A stretch of DNA of 45,794 bases from Pseudomonas sp. GM78 (lineage in GTDB: Bacteria > Pseudomonadota > Gammaproteobacteria > Pseudomonadales > Pseudomonadaceae), in NCBI RefSeq assembly GCF_000282475.1, contig NZ_AKJF01000080.1, forward strand, positions 1 through 45,794. The letters are read 5' to 3'. Of this stretch, positions 9,835-19,560 are shown piece after piece (positions within the stretch are counted from its first letter, which is position 1; every line of letters begins with the position of its first letter). The notes under the pieces are model-generated. The model searched no databases. It was not told where the DNA came from and was given only the letters and a program-made list of their open reading frames with translations. A program made the position numbers and the translations under genes.

Positions 9835-10370
9835 TGAGCGAACTCACGGCCAAGCGCACTGCCGTGAAGCAGGCGGCGCATGCGTTGTTCCTGGTGTTTC
9901 GCATCGGTCACGAGCGGTATGCCTTGCAGGCGATCGAGGTGGCGGAAGTGCTACCGCGCCTGCCATTGAAGCCGATTGCCCAGGCGCCGCACTGGGTCGC
10001 CGGGGTATTGGCCTATCGCGGCGCGGTGGTGCCGGTCATCGACCTCAGCGCATTGACCTTTGGCACGCCCGCGCAGGCGCGCACCAGTACGCGCCTGGTG
10101 CTGGTGCATTACCGCCCGGATGCAACCGCCCCGGCGCAATTGCTCGGGTTGATCCTGGAACGGGCTACCGACACCTTGCGTTGCAATCCGGCGGATTTCC
10201 AGCCCTATGGCCTGGACAATCCCCAGGCGCCATACCTGGGGCCCGTGCGTGAAGATGCCCAGGGTTTGTTGCAATGGGTGCGGGTGGCCGATCTGCTGGA
10301 CGATCAGGTGCGGGCGCTGTTGTACCCCACGCCACCCCTGGACCCGGCATCGCTGGAGCAGTGGCAATGA
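9834..10370 (+). CDS. wspB: WspB, CheW-like adaptor
   Basis: CheW-domain coupling protein (178 aa), one of two adaptors linking WspA to the WspE kinase. After about 15 residues the CheW fold starts with FLVFRIGHERYALQAIEVAE and continues with WVAGVLAYRGAVVPVIDLSA. A TGATG junction couples its translation to wspA, and an ATGA junction couples it to wspC. It has none of the N-terminal cysteines seen in WspD. Confidence 0.94.
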   Translation: MSELTAKRTAVKQAAHALFLVFRIGHERYALQAIEVAEVLPRLPLKPIAQAPHWVAGVLAYRGAVVPVIDLSALTFGTPAQARTSTRLVLVHYRPDATAPAQLLGLILERATDTLRCNPADFQPYGLDNPQAPYLGPVREDAQGLLQWVRVADLLDDQVRALLYPTPPLDPASLEQWQ

Positions 10371-11638
10371 GCAGCGACCAGCGCTTTTTCGATTTCCTCA
10401 AGGAGCGCATCGGCCTCGACGTGACGTCTGTCGGCCCGGCGATCATCGAGCGTGCAGTGCGTCAGCGCAGTGCCGCGTCCCAGGCGCAGACGGCCGACGA
10501 GTACTGGCGCACCTTGCAGTGTTCAAGCGACGAGCAGCAGGCGCTGATCGAAGCGGTGATCGTCCCCGAGACCTGGTTTTTCCGTTACCCGGAATCCTTC
10601 GCCACCCTGGCGAAACTGGCGACCAGGCGCCTGGCTGAGCTCAACAACATGCGCGCCCTGCGAATCCTGAGCCTGCCGTGCTCCACCGGCGAAGAACCTT
10701 ATTCGATTGCCATGGCGCTGCTGGATGCCGGGTTCAAGCCGCACCAGTTCAAGGTCGAAGGCATGGACGTCAGCCCGTTGTCGGTGGAAAAAGCCCGGCG
10801 AGCGCTGTACGGCAGGAATTCGTTTCGCGGTCAGGACATTGCGTTTCGCGAGCGCCATTTCACCGCCGAAGATGACGGCTATCGACTCAGTCCCCGGGTG
10901 CTGGAACAGGTGCACCTGCAGGTCGGCAATCTGCTCGATCCAGCCTTGCTCGCCAACGAGCCGCCCTATGACTTCGTGTTCTGCCGCAATCTGCTGATCT
11001 ACTTCGACCTGGCGACGCAAAAACAGGTTTTCGAGGTGCTCAAGCGCTTGACCCATGTTGATGGGGTACTGTTTATCGGCCCGGCGGAGGGTAGCCTGCT
11101 GGGGCGCCTGGGCATGCGCTCGATTGGAATACCGCAATCCTTTGCCTTCAGTCGCCATAGCGCACCAGAGCCCGAGCCTCTACCGACATTCGTACCCATA
11201 CCGTTGCCGGTGCCGCAACCCGTGCGCAGGATCGCCCCGGTGCCGACTCCACGCCGCCCGTTCGCCAGCGTTACGCCGACATCGCACTCGGCTGCACCGA
11301 GCAAATCCGACGCCGCCGCGCTGCTGGCCAACGTCGCCGCGCTGGCCAACGAAGGCCGAAGCGCCGAAGCCCGTGCCGCCTGCGATAACTATCTACGCCA
11401 CCATGAACCGGTGGCCCAGGTGTTTTATTGGCTGGGACTGCTCAGCGATGTCGCCGGCAGCGTCCTCGAAGCCCAGGGTTTTTATCGCAAGGCGTTGTAC
11501 CTTGAACCGCAACATGCCGACGCGTTGATGCACCTGGCTGCCTTGCTGCAATCACAGGGCGATACGGCAGGCGCCAGACGATTGCAGGATCGCGCCGCCC
11601 GCAGCGAGCGCGCCGCAGACAGTGAGCGTAAACGATGA
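10367..11638 (+). CDS. wspC: WspC, CheR-type receptor methyltransferase with C-terminal TPRs
   Basis: SAM-dependent protein-glutamate methyltransferase (423 aa) that modifies WspA and pushes the pathway toward activity. CheR motifs are VPETWFFRYPESF, the SAM-binding LSLPCSTGEEPYSIAMALLD and DFVFCRNLLIYFD. A proline-rich linker (about residues 265-315) leads to TPR-like helices (HEPVAQVFYWLGLLSDVAGS and EPQHADALMHLAALLQSQGD). The start chosen gives ATGA overlap with wspB; an upstream in-frame start at 10274 would run far into wspB and is unlikely. The TPR tail is a known WspC feature and presumably replaces pentapeptide docking on the receptor. Confidence 0.95.
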   Translation: MSSDQRFFDFLKERIGLDVTSVGPAIIERAVRQRSAASQAQTADEYWRTLQCSSDEQQALIEAVIVPETWFFRYPESFATLAKLATRRLAELNNMRALRILSLPCSTGEEPYSIAMALLDAGFKPHQFKVEGMDVSPLSVEKARRALYGRNSFRGQDIAFRERHFTAEDDGYRLSPRVLEQVHLQVGNLLDPALLANEPPYDFVFCRNLLIYFDLATQKQVFEVLKRLTHVDGVLFIGPAEGSLLGRLGMRSIGIPQSFAFSRHSAPEPEPLPTFVPIPLPVPQPVRRIAPVPTPRRPFASVTPTSHSAAPSKSDAAALLANVAALANEGRSAEARAACDNYLRHHEPVAQVFYWLGLLSDVAGSVLEAQGFYRKALYLEPQHADALMHLAALLQSQGDTAGARRLQDRAARSERAADSERKR

Positions 11639-12318
11639 TCGCCTCCGACTCCTTGAGCGTCACCCATGACGATGCCCAGGCCATCGACGACTGCTGGAAC
11701 CGCATTGGTATTCACGGCGACAAGTCCTGCCCTCTGCTGATCGAACACATTCATTGCCGCAATTGCGCGGTGTATTCGGCGGCCGCCACGCGCCTGCTGG
11801 ATCGCTACGCGTTGCAGCAGGAAGACCGCGCGTCAGCGTCCGTTGCCGTCGAGAGCGAGGTGAAAACCCGTTCGCTGCTGATGTTCCGTCTCGGCGAAGA
11901 ATGGCTGGGCCTGGCCACTCGCAGCCTGGTGGAAGTGGCGCCGTTGCAAACCATTCACTCGTTGCCGCATCAACGCTCCCGGGCCTTGCTCGGGGTGGCG
12001 AATGTGCGGGGTGCGTTGGTGGCGTGCCTGTCTCTGGTTGAGTTGCTGGGGCTCGATAGCAACAGCAGCGTGGCCGCAGGCGTACGGGTCATGCCGCGTA
12101 TGCTGATCATCGCCGCCCACGGCGGTCCCGTAGTGGTACCGGTAGACGAAGTGGACGGGATTCATGCCATCGACGAACGCATCCTCGAGGCAGCGTCCCG
12201 CTCTGGCGCACAGGCCAGTGCCAAGTACACCCGTGGCGTGCTGCAGTTCAAAGGTCGCAGCCTGCGCTGGCTGGATGAAGAGCAGTTGATGTCCGCCGTG
12301 ACCCGGAGCCTCACATGA
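11635..12318 (+). CDS. wspD: WspD, CheW-like adaptor with N-terminal four-cysteine segment
   Basis: Second CheW adaptor (227 aa) of the Wsp complex. The CheW domain spans about residues 78-220, beginning SLLMFRLGEEWLGLATRSLV. Before it lies a segment absent from ordinary CheW proteins, with cysteines at 20, 32, 41 and 44 (C-x11-C-x8-C-x2-C): DDCWNRIGIHGDKSCP, then HIHCRNCAVYSAAATRLLDR. I recall closely similar motifs in other WspD-type adaptors but know of no assigned function; a metal or iron-sulphur site is one possibility. The gene overlaps wspC and wspE by 4 bp each (ATGA). Confidence 0.94.
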   Translation: MIASDSLSVTHDDAQAIDDCWNRIGIHGDKSCPLLIEHIHCRNCAVYSAAATRLLDRYALQQEDRASASVAVESEVKTRSLLMFRLGEEWLGLATRSLVEVAPLQTIHSLPHQRSRALLGVANVRGALVACLSLVELLGLDSNSSVAAGVRVMPRMLIIAAHGGPVVVPVDEVDGIHAIDERILEAASRSGAQASAKYTRGVLQFKGRSLRWLDEEQLMSAVTRSLT

Positions 12319-14600
12319 CCCCCGAGCAAATGCGCGACTCCTCTTTGCTGGAGCTGTTCAGCCTGGAAGCCGAGGCCCAGACCCAGGTGCTCAGCACAGG
12401 CCTGTTGGCGCTGGAGCGTGATCCGACCCAGGCGGACCATCTCGAATCGTGCATGCGCGCGGCGCATTCGCTCAAAGGCGCGGCCCGGATCGTCGGCGTC
12501 GATGCCGGCGTCAGCGTCGCCCATGTCATGGAAGATTGCCTGGTCAGTGCCCAGGAAGGGCGCCTGTACCTGCGCCCGGAACACGTTGATGCATTGCTGC
12601 AAGGCACCGACCTGCTGATGCGCATCGCGACACCGAACAGTGCGCCGGGGCCTGCGGACATCGAAGCGTATGTCGCATTGATGGGGCGCTTGCTCGATCC
12701 GATGGCGGCCGCGGTACCGAGCATGGCACCCGCCGAGCCGGTGATGGCAGCGCTGCAAATCGAAGCACCCGCACCCGTGATCGAAGAGCCTGCGGCCCCC
12801 GTCGAACCGCTGGCGGTGTCTCCGAAAAAGGCCAGGCGCACCACCGAAAACGGCGAACGGGTGCTGAGGGTCACCGCTGAACGCTTGAACAGTCTGCTCG
12901 ATCTGTCGAGTAAGTCCCTGGTGGAAACCCTGCGGCTCAAACCGCACCTGGCCACCATGCAGCGGCTCAAGCGCATGCAGGGCAACAGCCTGCGGGCGCT
13001 GGAAAATCTCAACGTGCATCTCAAGGAGCAAGCGCTGAGCCTCGAAGCCCGGGAAGCCCTCGAGGATGCACGCCGGCTCCTGGCGGAGTCCCAGCAGTTG
13101 CTGGTGGAAAAAAACGCCGAACTGGATGAATTCGCCTGGCAGGCCAGCCAGCGCGCGCAGGTGTTGTACGACACCGCCCTGGCGTGTCGCATGCGGCCGT
13201 TCGCCGATGTGTTGACGGGGCAGGTACGGATGGTCCGCGACCTCGGTCGTAGCCTCGGCAAGCAAGTGCGGCTGGAGGTCGAGGGCGAGAAGACCCAGGT
13301 CGATCGCGACGTGTTGGAAAAGCTTGAGGCGCCACTGACGCACCTGCTGCGCAATGCCGTCGATCATGGTATCGAAACCCCGGAACAACGGCTGTTGGCG
13401 GGTAAACCGGCGGAGGGCCTGATCCGGCTGCGCGCGTCCCATCAGGCCGGATTGCTGGTGCTGCAGCTGAGCGATGACGGTAACGGTGTCGATCTGGAAA
13501 AGGTCCGTCGCAGCATCGTCGAACGCCAATTGTCCCCGGCCGATACCGCCGCGCAATTGAGCGAAGAGGAACTGCTGACCTTCCTGTTCCTGCCCGGCTT
13601 CAGCCTGCGCGATACGGTCACCGAAGTTTCCGGGCGCGGCGTCGGCCTGGATGCGGTGCAGCACATGGTCCGCCAGTTGCGTGGCGCGGTGGTGCTGGAG
13701 CAGACGACGGGCGAGGGCAGTCGCTTTCATCTCGAGGTGCCACTGACCCTTTCGGTGGTGCGCAGCCTGGTGGTGGACGTCGGCGGCGAGGCCTATGCCT
13801 TCCCGTTGGCCCATATCGAACGCATGTGCGATCTGGAGCCGGCGGATATCGTGCAGGTCGAGGGCCGTCAGCATTTCTGGCATGAAGGCCGGCATGTCGG
13901 GCTGGTCGCCGCCAGCCAATTGCTGCAGCGTCCGGCGAGCCAAGGCAGCCAGCAAACCCTGAAAGTCGTGGTGATCCGTGAGCGCGACGCGATTTATGGC
14001 GTTGCGGTCGAGCGCTTCATCGGTGAACGCACCCTGGTCGTGTTGCCCCTGGATGAACGCCTGGGCAAGGTCCAGGACATCTCCGCCGGCGCCTTGCTCG
14101 ACGACGGCTCGGTGGTGTTGATCGTCGACGTCGAAGACATGTTGCGTTCGGTGGAAAAATTACTCAACACCGGGCGCCTGGAGCGCATTGCGCGCCACGC
14201 CAATCAGGCCGTCGAAGCGCCCCGCAAGCGGGTCCTGGTGGTCGACGACTCCCTGACCGTGCGTGAGCTGCAGCGCAAGTTGTTGCTCAATCGGGGTTAT
14301 GACGTGGCCGTCGCGGTCGATGGCATGGATGGCTGGAATGCCTTGCGTTCGGAGGATTTCGACCTGCTGATCACCGACATCGACATGCCGCGCATGGACG
14401 GCATCGAGCTGGTGTCGTTGTTGCGCCGGGACAATCGCCTGCAATCGCTGCCGGTGATGGTGGTGTCCTACAAGGATCGTGAAGAAGACCGTCGTCGTGG
14501 ACTGGACGCCGGGGCCGACTATTATCTAGCCAAAGCCAGTTTTCACGACGACGCCCTGCTCGATGCAGTGGTTGAGCTCATTGGAGGAGCACGGGCATGA
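12315..14600 (+). CDS. wspE: WspE, hybrid CheA-type histidine kinase/response regulator
   Basis: Central kinase (761 aa) that phosphorylates WspR and WspF. It has an N-terminal Hpt domain with the phospho-accepting histidine at residue 51 (AAHSLKGAARIVG), a variable linker (about 110-175), a HATPase domain with N-box LRNAVDHGIETPEQ (N347) and G-box GRGVGLDAVQHM (from 440), a CheW-like domain (about 480-610) and a C-terminal receiver starting KRVLVVDDS (638), with the likely phospho-aspartate at 688 (TDIDMPRMDG) and lysine at 740. The start overlaps wspD by ATGA; the ATGA at the end is the wspF start. All key catalytic residues appear intact. Confidence 0.96.
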   Translation: MTPEQMRDSSLLELFSLEAEAQTQVLSTGLLALERDPTQADHLESCMRAAHSLKGAARIVGVDAGVSVAHVMEDCLVSAQEGRLYLRPEHVDALLQGTDLLMRIATPNSAPGPADIEAYVALMGRLLDPMAAAVPSMAPAEPVMAALQIEAPAPVIEEPAAPVEPLAVSPKKARRTTENGERVLRVTAERLNSLLDLSSKSLVETLRLKPHLATMQRLKRMQGNSLRALENLNVHLKEQALSLEAREALEDARRLLAESQQLLVEKNAELDEFAWQASQRAQVLYDTALACRMRPFADVLTGQVRMVRDLGRSLGKQVRLEVEGEKTQVDRDVLEKLEAPLTHLLRNAVDHGIETPEQRLLAGKPAEGLIRLRASHQAGLLVLQLSDDGNGVDLEKVRRSIVERQLSPADTAAQLSEEELLTFLFLPGFSLRDTVTEVSGRGVGLDAVQHMVRQLRGAVVLEQTTGEGSRFHLEVPLTLSVVRSLVVDVGGEAYAFPLAHIERMCDLEPADIVQVEGRQHFWHEGRHVGLVAASQLLQRPASQGSQQTLKVVVIRERDAIYGVAVERFIGERTLVVLPLDERLGKVQDISAGALLDDGSVVLIVDVEDMLRSVEKLLNTGRLERIARHANQAVEAPRKRVLVVDDSLTVRELQRKLLLNRGYDVAVAVDGMDGWNALRSEDFDLLITDIDMPRMDGIELVSLLRRDNRLQSLPVMVVSYKDREEDRRRGLDAGADYYLAKASFHDDALLDAVVELIGGARA

Positions 14601-15607
14601 AGATAGCAATCGTCAACGACATGCCAATGGCTGTGGAGGCCTTGCGCCGGGCATTGGCTTTCGAGCCGGCACACCAGGTGATCTGGGTCGCGGGCAATGG
14701 TCGGGAGGCGGTACAAAAGTGTGCCGAACAGACACCAGACCTGATCCTGATGGATTTGATCATGCCAGTGATGGACGGTGTCGAAGCCACCCGGCGCATC
14801 ATGGCTGAAACGCCCTGCGCGATCGTGATCGTTACTGTCGATCGCCAGCAGAACGTGCATCGGGTGTTCGAGGCCATGGGCCATGGCGCCCTGGATGTGG
14901 TCGACACGCCGGCCCTCGGCGCGGGCAATGCCCAGGAAGCGGCGGCACCGCTGTTACGCAAGATCATGAACATTGGCTGGCTGATTGGCGATAAGGGCAA
15001 TCGGGAGCGGTCCGCAGCGAGTCCGACGCGCAGCTCGGGCTCACGCCAGAGCCTGATCGCCATCGGTTCGTCGGCTGGCGGGCCGGCAGCGCTGGAACTC
15101 CTGCTCAAAGGGCTGCCCCGGGACTTTTCCCCGGCCATCGTGCTGGTGCAACACGTTGACCAGGTATTCGCCGCCGGCATGGCCGAATGGCTCGGCAGCG
15201 CCAGCGGCCTGAACGTGCGCCTGGCCCAGGAGGGCGAGCCGCCGCAAAGCGGCACCGTGCTGCTGGCGGGCACCAACCACCATATTCGTTTGTTGAAAAA
15301 CGGCACGCTGGCCTACACGGCCGAACCGGTCAACGAGATCTACAGGCCCTCTATCGATGTGTTTTTCGAGAGCGTGGCCAGTTACTGGAATGGCGATGCG
15401 GTCGGCGTTTTGCTGACCGGCATGGGGCGTGATGGGGCACAAGGGCTTAAACTCTTGCGCCAGCAGGGCTACCTGACCATCGCACAGGACCAGCAGAGCA
15501 GTGCGGTGTACGGCATGCCGAAGGCGGCAGCGGCCATCGATGCCGCCGTGGAAATACGCCCGCTGGAAAAGATAGCGCCACGATTGCTGGAGATTTTCCC
15601 CAAATGA
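14597..15607 (+). CDS. wspF: WspF, CheB-type receptor methylesterase (negative regulator)
   Basis: Response-regulator methylesterase (336 aa) that demethylates WspA and damps the pathway; loss-of-function wspF mutations give wrinkly, high-c-di-GMP colonies in Pseudomonas (established). The receiver occupies residues 1-120 with the phospho-aspartate near D53 (LILMDLIMPVMDG). The acidic pocket reads VND instead of the usual DD. The esterase domain carries a Ser159 (AIGSSAGGPAAL), His186 (VLVQHVDQVFAAG) and Asp279 (GMGRDGAQGL) triad. The frame is intact, so the strain would be expected to have a regulated, wild-type Wsp system. Confidence 0.95.
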   Translation: MKIAIVNDMPMAVEALRRALAFEPAHQVIWVAGNGREAVQKCAEQTPDLILMDLIMPVMDGVEATRRIMAETPCAIVIVTVDRQQNVHRVFEAMGHGALDVVDTPALGAGNAQEAAAPLLRKIMNIGWLIGDKGNRERSAASPTRSSGSRQSLIAIGSSAGGPAALELLLKGLPRDFSPAIVLVQHVDQVFAAGMAEWLGSASGLNVRLAQEGEPPQSGTVLLAGTNHHIRLLKNGTLAYTAEPVNEIYRPSIDVFFESVASYWNGDAVGVLLTGMGRDGAQGLKLLRQQGYLTIAQDQQSSAVYGMPKAAAAIDAAVEIRPLEKIAPRLLEIFPK

Positions 15608-15654
15608 CCCTCTCAACCGCAATCCTGGCCCAAGTAGTATTCAGGTGAACGCAC

Positions 15655-16656
15655 ATGACTGATTTACAGCTCGACGACTTCAAGACTGACGAAAACGCCG
15701 CCATGGTGCTGTTGGTGGACGATCAGGCCATGATCGGCGAGGCAGTACGACGTGGTTTGTCGAACGAAGACAACATCGACTTCCACTTTTGCGCCGACCC
15801 GCACCAGGCCATTGCCCATGCGGTGCGCATCAAGCCGACGGTGATCCTGCAGGACCTGGTCATGCCCGGCCTGGACGGCCTGAGCCTGGTGCGCGAATAC
15901 CGCAATCACCCGGCGACCAAGGACATCCCGATCATCGTCCTGTCGACCAAGGAAGACCCGCTGATCAAGAGCGCGGCGTTCGCGGCCGGGGCCAATGATT
16001 ACCTGGTCAAGCTGCCGGACAACATCGAGCTGGTGGCGCGCATTCGCTATCACTCGCGCTCCTACATGACGTTGCTGCAGCGTGATGCGGCCTACCGCGC
16101 CTTGCGGGTCAGCCAGCAGCAGTTGCTCGACACCAACCTGGTGCTGCAACGCCTGATGAACTCCGACGGCCTGACCGGGCTGTCGAACCGTCGGCATTTC
16201 GATGAATACCTGGAGCTTGAATGGCGCCGCTCGCTGCGTGAGCAGAGCCAATTGTCGTTGCTGATGATCGATGTCGACTACTTCAAGACCTACAACGACA
16301 CCTTCGGCCACCTGGAAGGCGACGAAGCCCTGCGCCAGGTCGCTGCGGCGATCCGCGACGCCAGCTCCCGGCCTTCCGACCTGCCGGCCCGCTACGGCGG
16401 CGAAGAATTTGCCCTGGTACTGCCCAACACCTCACAGGGCGGTGCGCGGCTGGTGGCGGAAAAGCTGCGCATGACCGTGGCGGCGCTGAAGATCCCGCAT
16501 ATTGCCCCGACCGAAGGATCGAGCCTGACCATCAGCATCGGCCTGTCGACCGTCATCCCGACAGCCGGCAGCAGTTGCCGTGAATTGATCTCTGCAGCGG
16601 ACAAGGGGTTGTACCTGGCGAAGAACAATGGGCGCAATCAGGTGGGCATCGCGTAG
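15655..16656 (+). CDS. wspR: WspR, response-regulator diguanylate cyclase
   Basis: Output protein (333 aa) that makes c-di-GMP from two GTP when phosphorylated. The receiver has phospho-aspartate D67 ([12 protein letters not shown]) and lysine near 119. A helical stalk (about 135-165) leads to the GGDEF domain, with active site RYGGEEF (GGEEF at 248-252) and an intact inhibitory I-site R239-P-S-D242 five residues before it. Unlike the other wsp genes it does not overlap its neighbour: 47 bp separate it from wspF, and it has its own AGGTGA site. It ends 92 bp before prfB. Confidence 0.96.
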   Translation: MTDLQLDDFKTDENAAMVLLVDDQAMIGEAVRRGLSNEDNIDFHFCADPHQAIAHAVRIKPTVILQDLVMPGLDGLSLVREYRNHPATKDIPIIVLSTKEDPLIKSAAFAAGANDYLVKLPDNIELVARIRYHSRSYMTLLQRDAAYRALRVSQQQLLDTNLVLQRLMNSDGLTGLSNRRHFDEYLELEWRRSLREQSQLSLLMIDVDYFKTYNDTFGHLEGDEALRQVAAAIRDASSRPSDLPARYGGEEFALVLPNTSQGGARLVAEKLRMTVAALKIPHIAPTEGSSLTISIGLSTVIPTAGSSCRELISAADKGLYLAKNNGRNQVGIA

Positions 16657-16748
16657 GCAGGCCTTTTCGGCCAAGCGGACTGCCGTTCCAGGCCGTTTGC
16701 CGTTATACTCGCCGGCTTTCAAAAGTTCGCCAACGAGTGCTGCCCGCC

Positions 16749-17844
16749 ATGGAAATCAACCCGATCCTTAACACCATCAAGGACCTGTCCGAGCGCTCCG
16801 AAACTATTCGGGGGTATCTTTGACTACGATCAAAAGCATGAGCGCCTGACCGAAGTCAATCGCGAGCTTGAAGATCCGAGTGTCTGGAACAAGCCTGAAT
16901 ACGCCCAGGAACTGGGCCGCGAGCGCTCTGCGCTGGCGCAGATCGTCGAGACTCTCGACGAACTGAACACCGGTCTGGCCGATTGCCGCGACCTGCTGGA
17001 CATGGCCGTCGAAGAAAACGACGAAGGCGCAGTGGGCGATGTCGTCGCCGAGCTGGCCCGTCTTGAGGAAAACCTCGCCAAACTTGAATTCCGCCGCATG
17101 TTCAGCCACGAAATGGACCCGAACAACGCCTACCTGGACATCCAGGCCGGTTCCGGTGGCACCGAGGCCCAGGACTGGGCCAACATCTTGTTGCGGATGT
17201 ACCTGCGCTGGGCTGACAAACGTGGCTTCGACGCCACCATCATGGAACTGTCGGCCGGTGAAGTCGCCGGTATCAAGGGCGCGACCGTGCACATCAAGGG
17301 CGAATACGCCTTTGGCTGGCTGCGTACCGAAATCGGCGTACACCGCCTGGTGCGCAAGAGCCCGTTCGACTCCGGTAACCGCCGTCACACTTCGTTCTCC
17401 GCGGTTTTCGTCTCGCCAGAGATCGACGACAAGGTGGAAATCGAGATCAACCCGGCCGACCTGCGAATCGACACCTATCGTTCCTCCGGTGCCGGTGGCC
17501 AGCACGTAAACACCACCGACTCGGCCGTACGTATCACCCACGTACCGACCAACACCGTGGTCAGCTGCCAGAACGAACGTTCCCAGCACGCCAACAAAGA
17601 CACCGCCATGAAAATGCTGCGGGCCAAGTTGTACGAGCAGGAAATGCAGAAACGCAACGCCGCGTCGCAAGCGCTGGAAGACACCAAGTCCGACATCGGC
17701 TGGGGTCACCAGATTCGCTCGTACGTGCTCGATGCGTCGCGGATCAAGGATCTGCGCACCAACATCGAACGCAGCGACTGCGACAAGGTGCTCGATGGCG
17801 ACATCGACGAATACCTGGAAGCCAGCCTGAAATCCGGGCTGTAA
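16749..17844 (+). CDS. prfB: Peptide chain release factor 2, programmed +1 frameshift
   Basis: RF2 recognises UGA and UAA and releases the finished peptide. The first 24 codons run from the ATG at 16749 to CTT at 16818-16820, followed by an in-frame TGA (16821-16823). A +1 slip on CTTTGA continues in the frame starting at GAC 16822 and ends at TAA 17842-17844, giving about 364 aa, the usual RF2 length. The GGGGGTAT stretch just before the slip site is the known internal Shine-Dalgarno-like stimulator. The specificity motif SPF (RKSPFDSG) and catalytic GGQ ([20 protein letters not shown]) are present. The layout implies autoregulation: low RF2 favours frameshifting. Confidence 0.97.
16812..16824 (+). 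promoter_or_regulatory. prfB frameshift site
   Basis: GGGGTATCTTTGAC contains the slippery CTT codon, the in-frame UGA and the following C that weakens termination. The G-run upstream pairs with the 16S anti-Shine-Dalgarno sequence. This matches the classical RF2 recoding signal. Confidence 0.95.
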
Positions 17845-17881
17845 AAGACGCAATACAGCATCGGCTGATTCAACCCGATCC

Positions 17882-17928
17882 CTGTAGGAGCCAGCCCTGC
17901 TGGCGATCCTCGGGCCGTAAGGCCCGGG
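17882..17928. repeat. Single REP plus short hairpin between prfB and lysS
   Basis: CTGTAGGAGCCAGCCCTGCT is a lone REP-type sequence. It is followed by the hairpin CGGGCC-GTAA-GGCCCG (17911-17926). No inverted partner REP is present, so this is a solo copy. It lies in the 114-bp prfB-lysS gap. Confidence 0.7.
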
Positions 17929-17958
17929 GGCAACGAACCTGATGGAATATTTAAAGAC

Positions 17959-19461
17959 ATGAGCGACCTAGAACTCGACCCGCAAGCCCTGCAACAGGAA
18001 GAAAACTCCCTGATCGCCCTGCGCAAGGAAAAGCTTGCTGCCGAGCGCGCCAAGGGCAATGCCTTCCCTAACGACTTCCGCCGCGAAAACTACTGCCAGG
18101 ACTTGCAGAAGCAATACGCGGACAAGACCAAGGAAGAGCTGGCAGAGGCTGCAATCCCGGTCAAGGTTGCCGGTCGCATCATGCTCAACCGTGGCTCGTT
18201 CATGGTGATCCAGGACATGACCGGACGCATCCAGGTCTACGTCAATCGCAAGACCCTGTCCGAAGACACCCTGGCCGCAGTGAAAACCTGGGACATGGGC
18301 GACATCATTGCCGCCGAAGGCACCCTGGCCCGTTCCGGTAAAGGCGACCTGTACGTTGAAATGACCAACGTGCGCCTGCTGACCAAATCCCTGCGCCCGC
18401 TGCCGGACAAGCACCACGGCCTGACCGACACCGAGCAGCGCTATCGCCAGCGCTACGTTGACCTGATCGTCAACGAAGATGTGCGCCAGACGTTCCGCGT
18501 GCGTTCGCAAGTCATCGCCCACATCCGCAGCTTCCTGATGAAGCGTGACTTCCTGGAAGTGGAAACGCCGATGCTGCAGACCATTCCAGGCGGCGCGGCA
18601 GCCAAGCCGTTCGAAACCCACCACAACGCGCTGGACATGGAAATGTTCCTGCGTATCGCGCCTGAGCTGTACCTCAAGCGCCTCGTTGTTGGCGGCTTCG
18701 AGAAAGTGTTCGAGATCAACCGCAACTTCCGTAACGAAGGCGTCTCGACTCGTCACAACCCTGAATTCACCATGTTGGAGTTCTACCAGGCCTACGCCGA
18801 CTACGAAGACAACATGGACCTGACCGAAGAACTGTTCCGCGAGCTGGCACAGCTGGTCCTGGGCAGCACCGACGTGCCGTACGGCGACAAGGTGTTCCAC
18901 TTCGGCGAGCCGTTCGTGCGTCTGTCGGTGTTCGACTCGATCCTCAAGTACAACCCTGAGCTGAGCGCTGACGACCTGAACGACATCGACAAGGCCCGCG
19001 ACATCGCCAAGAAAGCCGGCGCCAAGGTGCTGGGCTTCGAAGGCCTGGGCAAGCTGCAGGTGATGATTTTCGAAGAGCTGGTCGAGCACAAGCTGGAACA
19101 GCCGCACTTCATCACCCAGTACCCGTTCGAAGTGTCGCCGCTGGCCCGTCGCAACGACGAGAACCCGAACGTCACCGACCGTTTCGAGCTGTTCATCGGT
19201 GGTCGTGAAATCGCCAACGCCTACTCCGAGTTGAACGACGCGGAAGACCAGGCCGAGCGTTTCATGGCCCAGGTGGCCGACAAGGACGCCGGCGACGACG
19301 AAGCCATGCACTACGACGCCGACTTCGTTCGCGCGCTGGAGTACGGCATGCCGCCGACGGCGGGTGAAGGCATCGGCATCGACCGCCTGGTGATGTTGCT
19401 GACCAACTCACCGTCGATCCGCGACGTGATCCTGTTCCCGCACATGCGGCCGCAAGCGTAA
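17959..19461 (+). CDS. lysS: Lysyl-tRNA synthetase, class II
   Basis: Cytoplasmic enzyme (500 aa) that charges tRNA-Lys. The N-terminal OB-fold anticodon-binding domain (about 65-170) includes [20 protein letters not shown]. The class II core shows motif 1 ([20 protein letters not shown]), motif 2 ([18 protein letters not shown]) and motif 3 ([15 protein letters not shown]). Length and motifs are those of bacterial LysS. The prfB-lysS order is widely conserved. A strong intrinsic terminator follows 11 bp after the stop codon. Confidence 0.97.
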   Translation: MSDLELDPQALQQEENSLIALRKEKLAAERAKGNAFPNDFRRENYCQDLQKQYADKTKEELAEAAIPVKVAGRIMLNRGSFMVIQDMTGRIQVYVNRKTLSEDTLAAVKTWDMGDIIAAEGTLARSGKGDLYVEMTNVRLLTKSLRPLPDKHHGLTDTEQRYRQRYVDLIVNEDVRQTFRVRSQVIAHIRSFLMKRDFLEVETPMLQTIPGGAAAKPFETHHNALDMEMFLRIAPELYLKRLVVGGFEKVFEINRNFRNEGVSTRHNPEFTMLEFYQAYADYEDNMDLTEELFRELAQLVLGSTDVPYGDKVFHFGEPFVRLSVFDSILKYNPELSADDLNDIDKARDIAKKAGAKVLGFEGLGKLQVMIFEELVEHKLEQPHFITQYPFEVSPLARRNDENPNVTDRFELFIGGREIANAYSELNDAEDQAERFMAQVADKDAGDDEAMHYDADFVRALEYGMPPTAGEGIGIDRLVMLLTNSPSIRDVILFPHMRPQA

Positions 19462-19472
19462 GTGTTTTAATT

Positions 19473-19500
19473 AAAAAGCCGCCTTTTCAGGCGGCTTTTT
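19473..19500 (+). terminator. Intrinsic terminator of lysS
   Basis: AAAAAGCCGCC-TTTTCA-GGCGGCTTTTT gives a 6-bp GC stem extended by A/U pairs and followed directly by a T-run. The A-run on the other side means it could also work on the minus strand. Confidence 0.93.
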
Positions 19501-19560
19501 ATTGCCTGTCTGGTACAAACGTATCAACTTGTTAGTTTCATCTGAGAGGAAAGACCTGTC

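Noticed and set aside
12162-13955. Long open frame (597 codons) on the minus strand across wspE
   Set aside because: It is antisense to a complete wspE with all kinase motifs; its translation is low-complexity, rich in His, Gln and Arg, as expected from reading GC-rich codons in reverse.
17968-19311. Minus-strand open frame across lysS
   Set aside because: Shadow of lysS, with Val/Gly/His-rich sequence and no motif.
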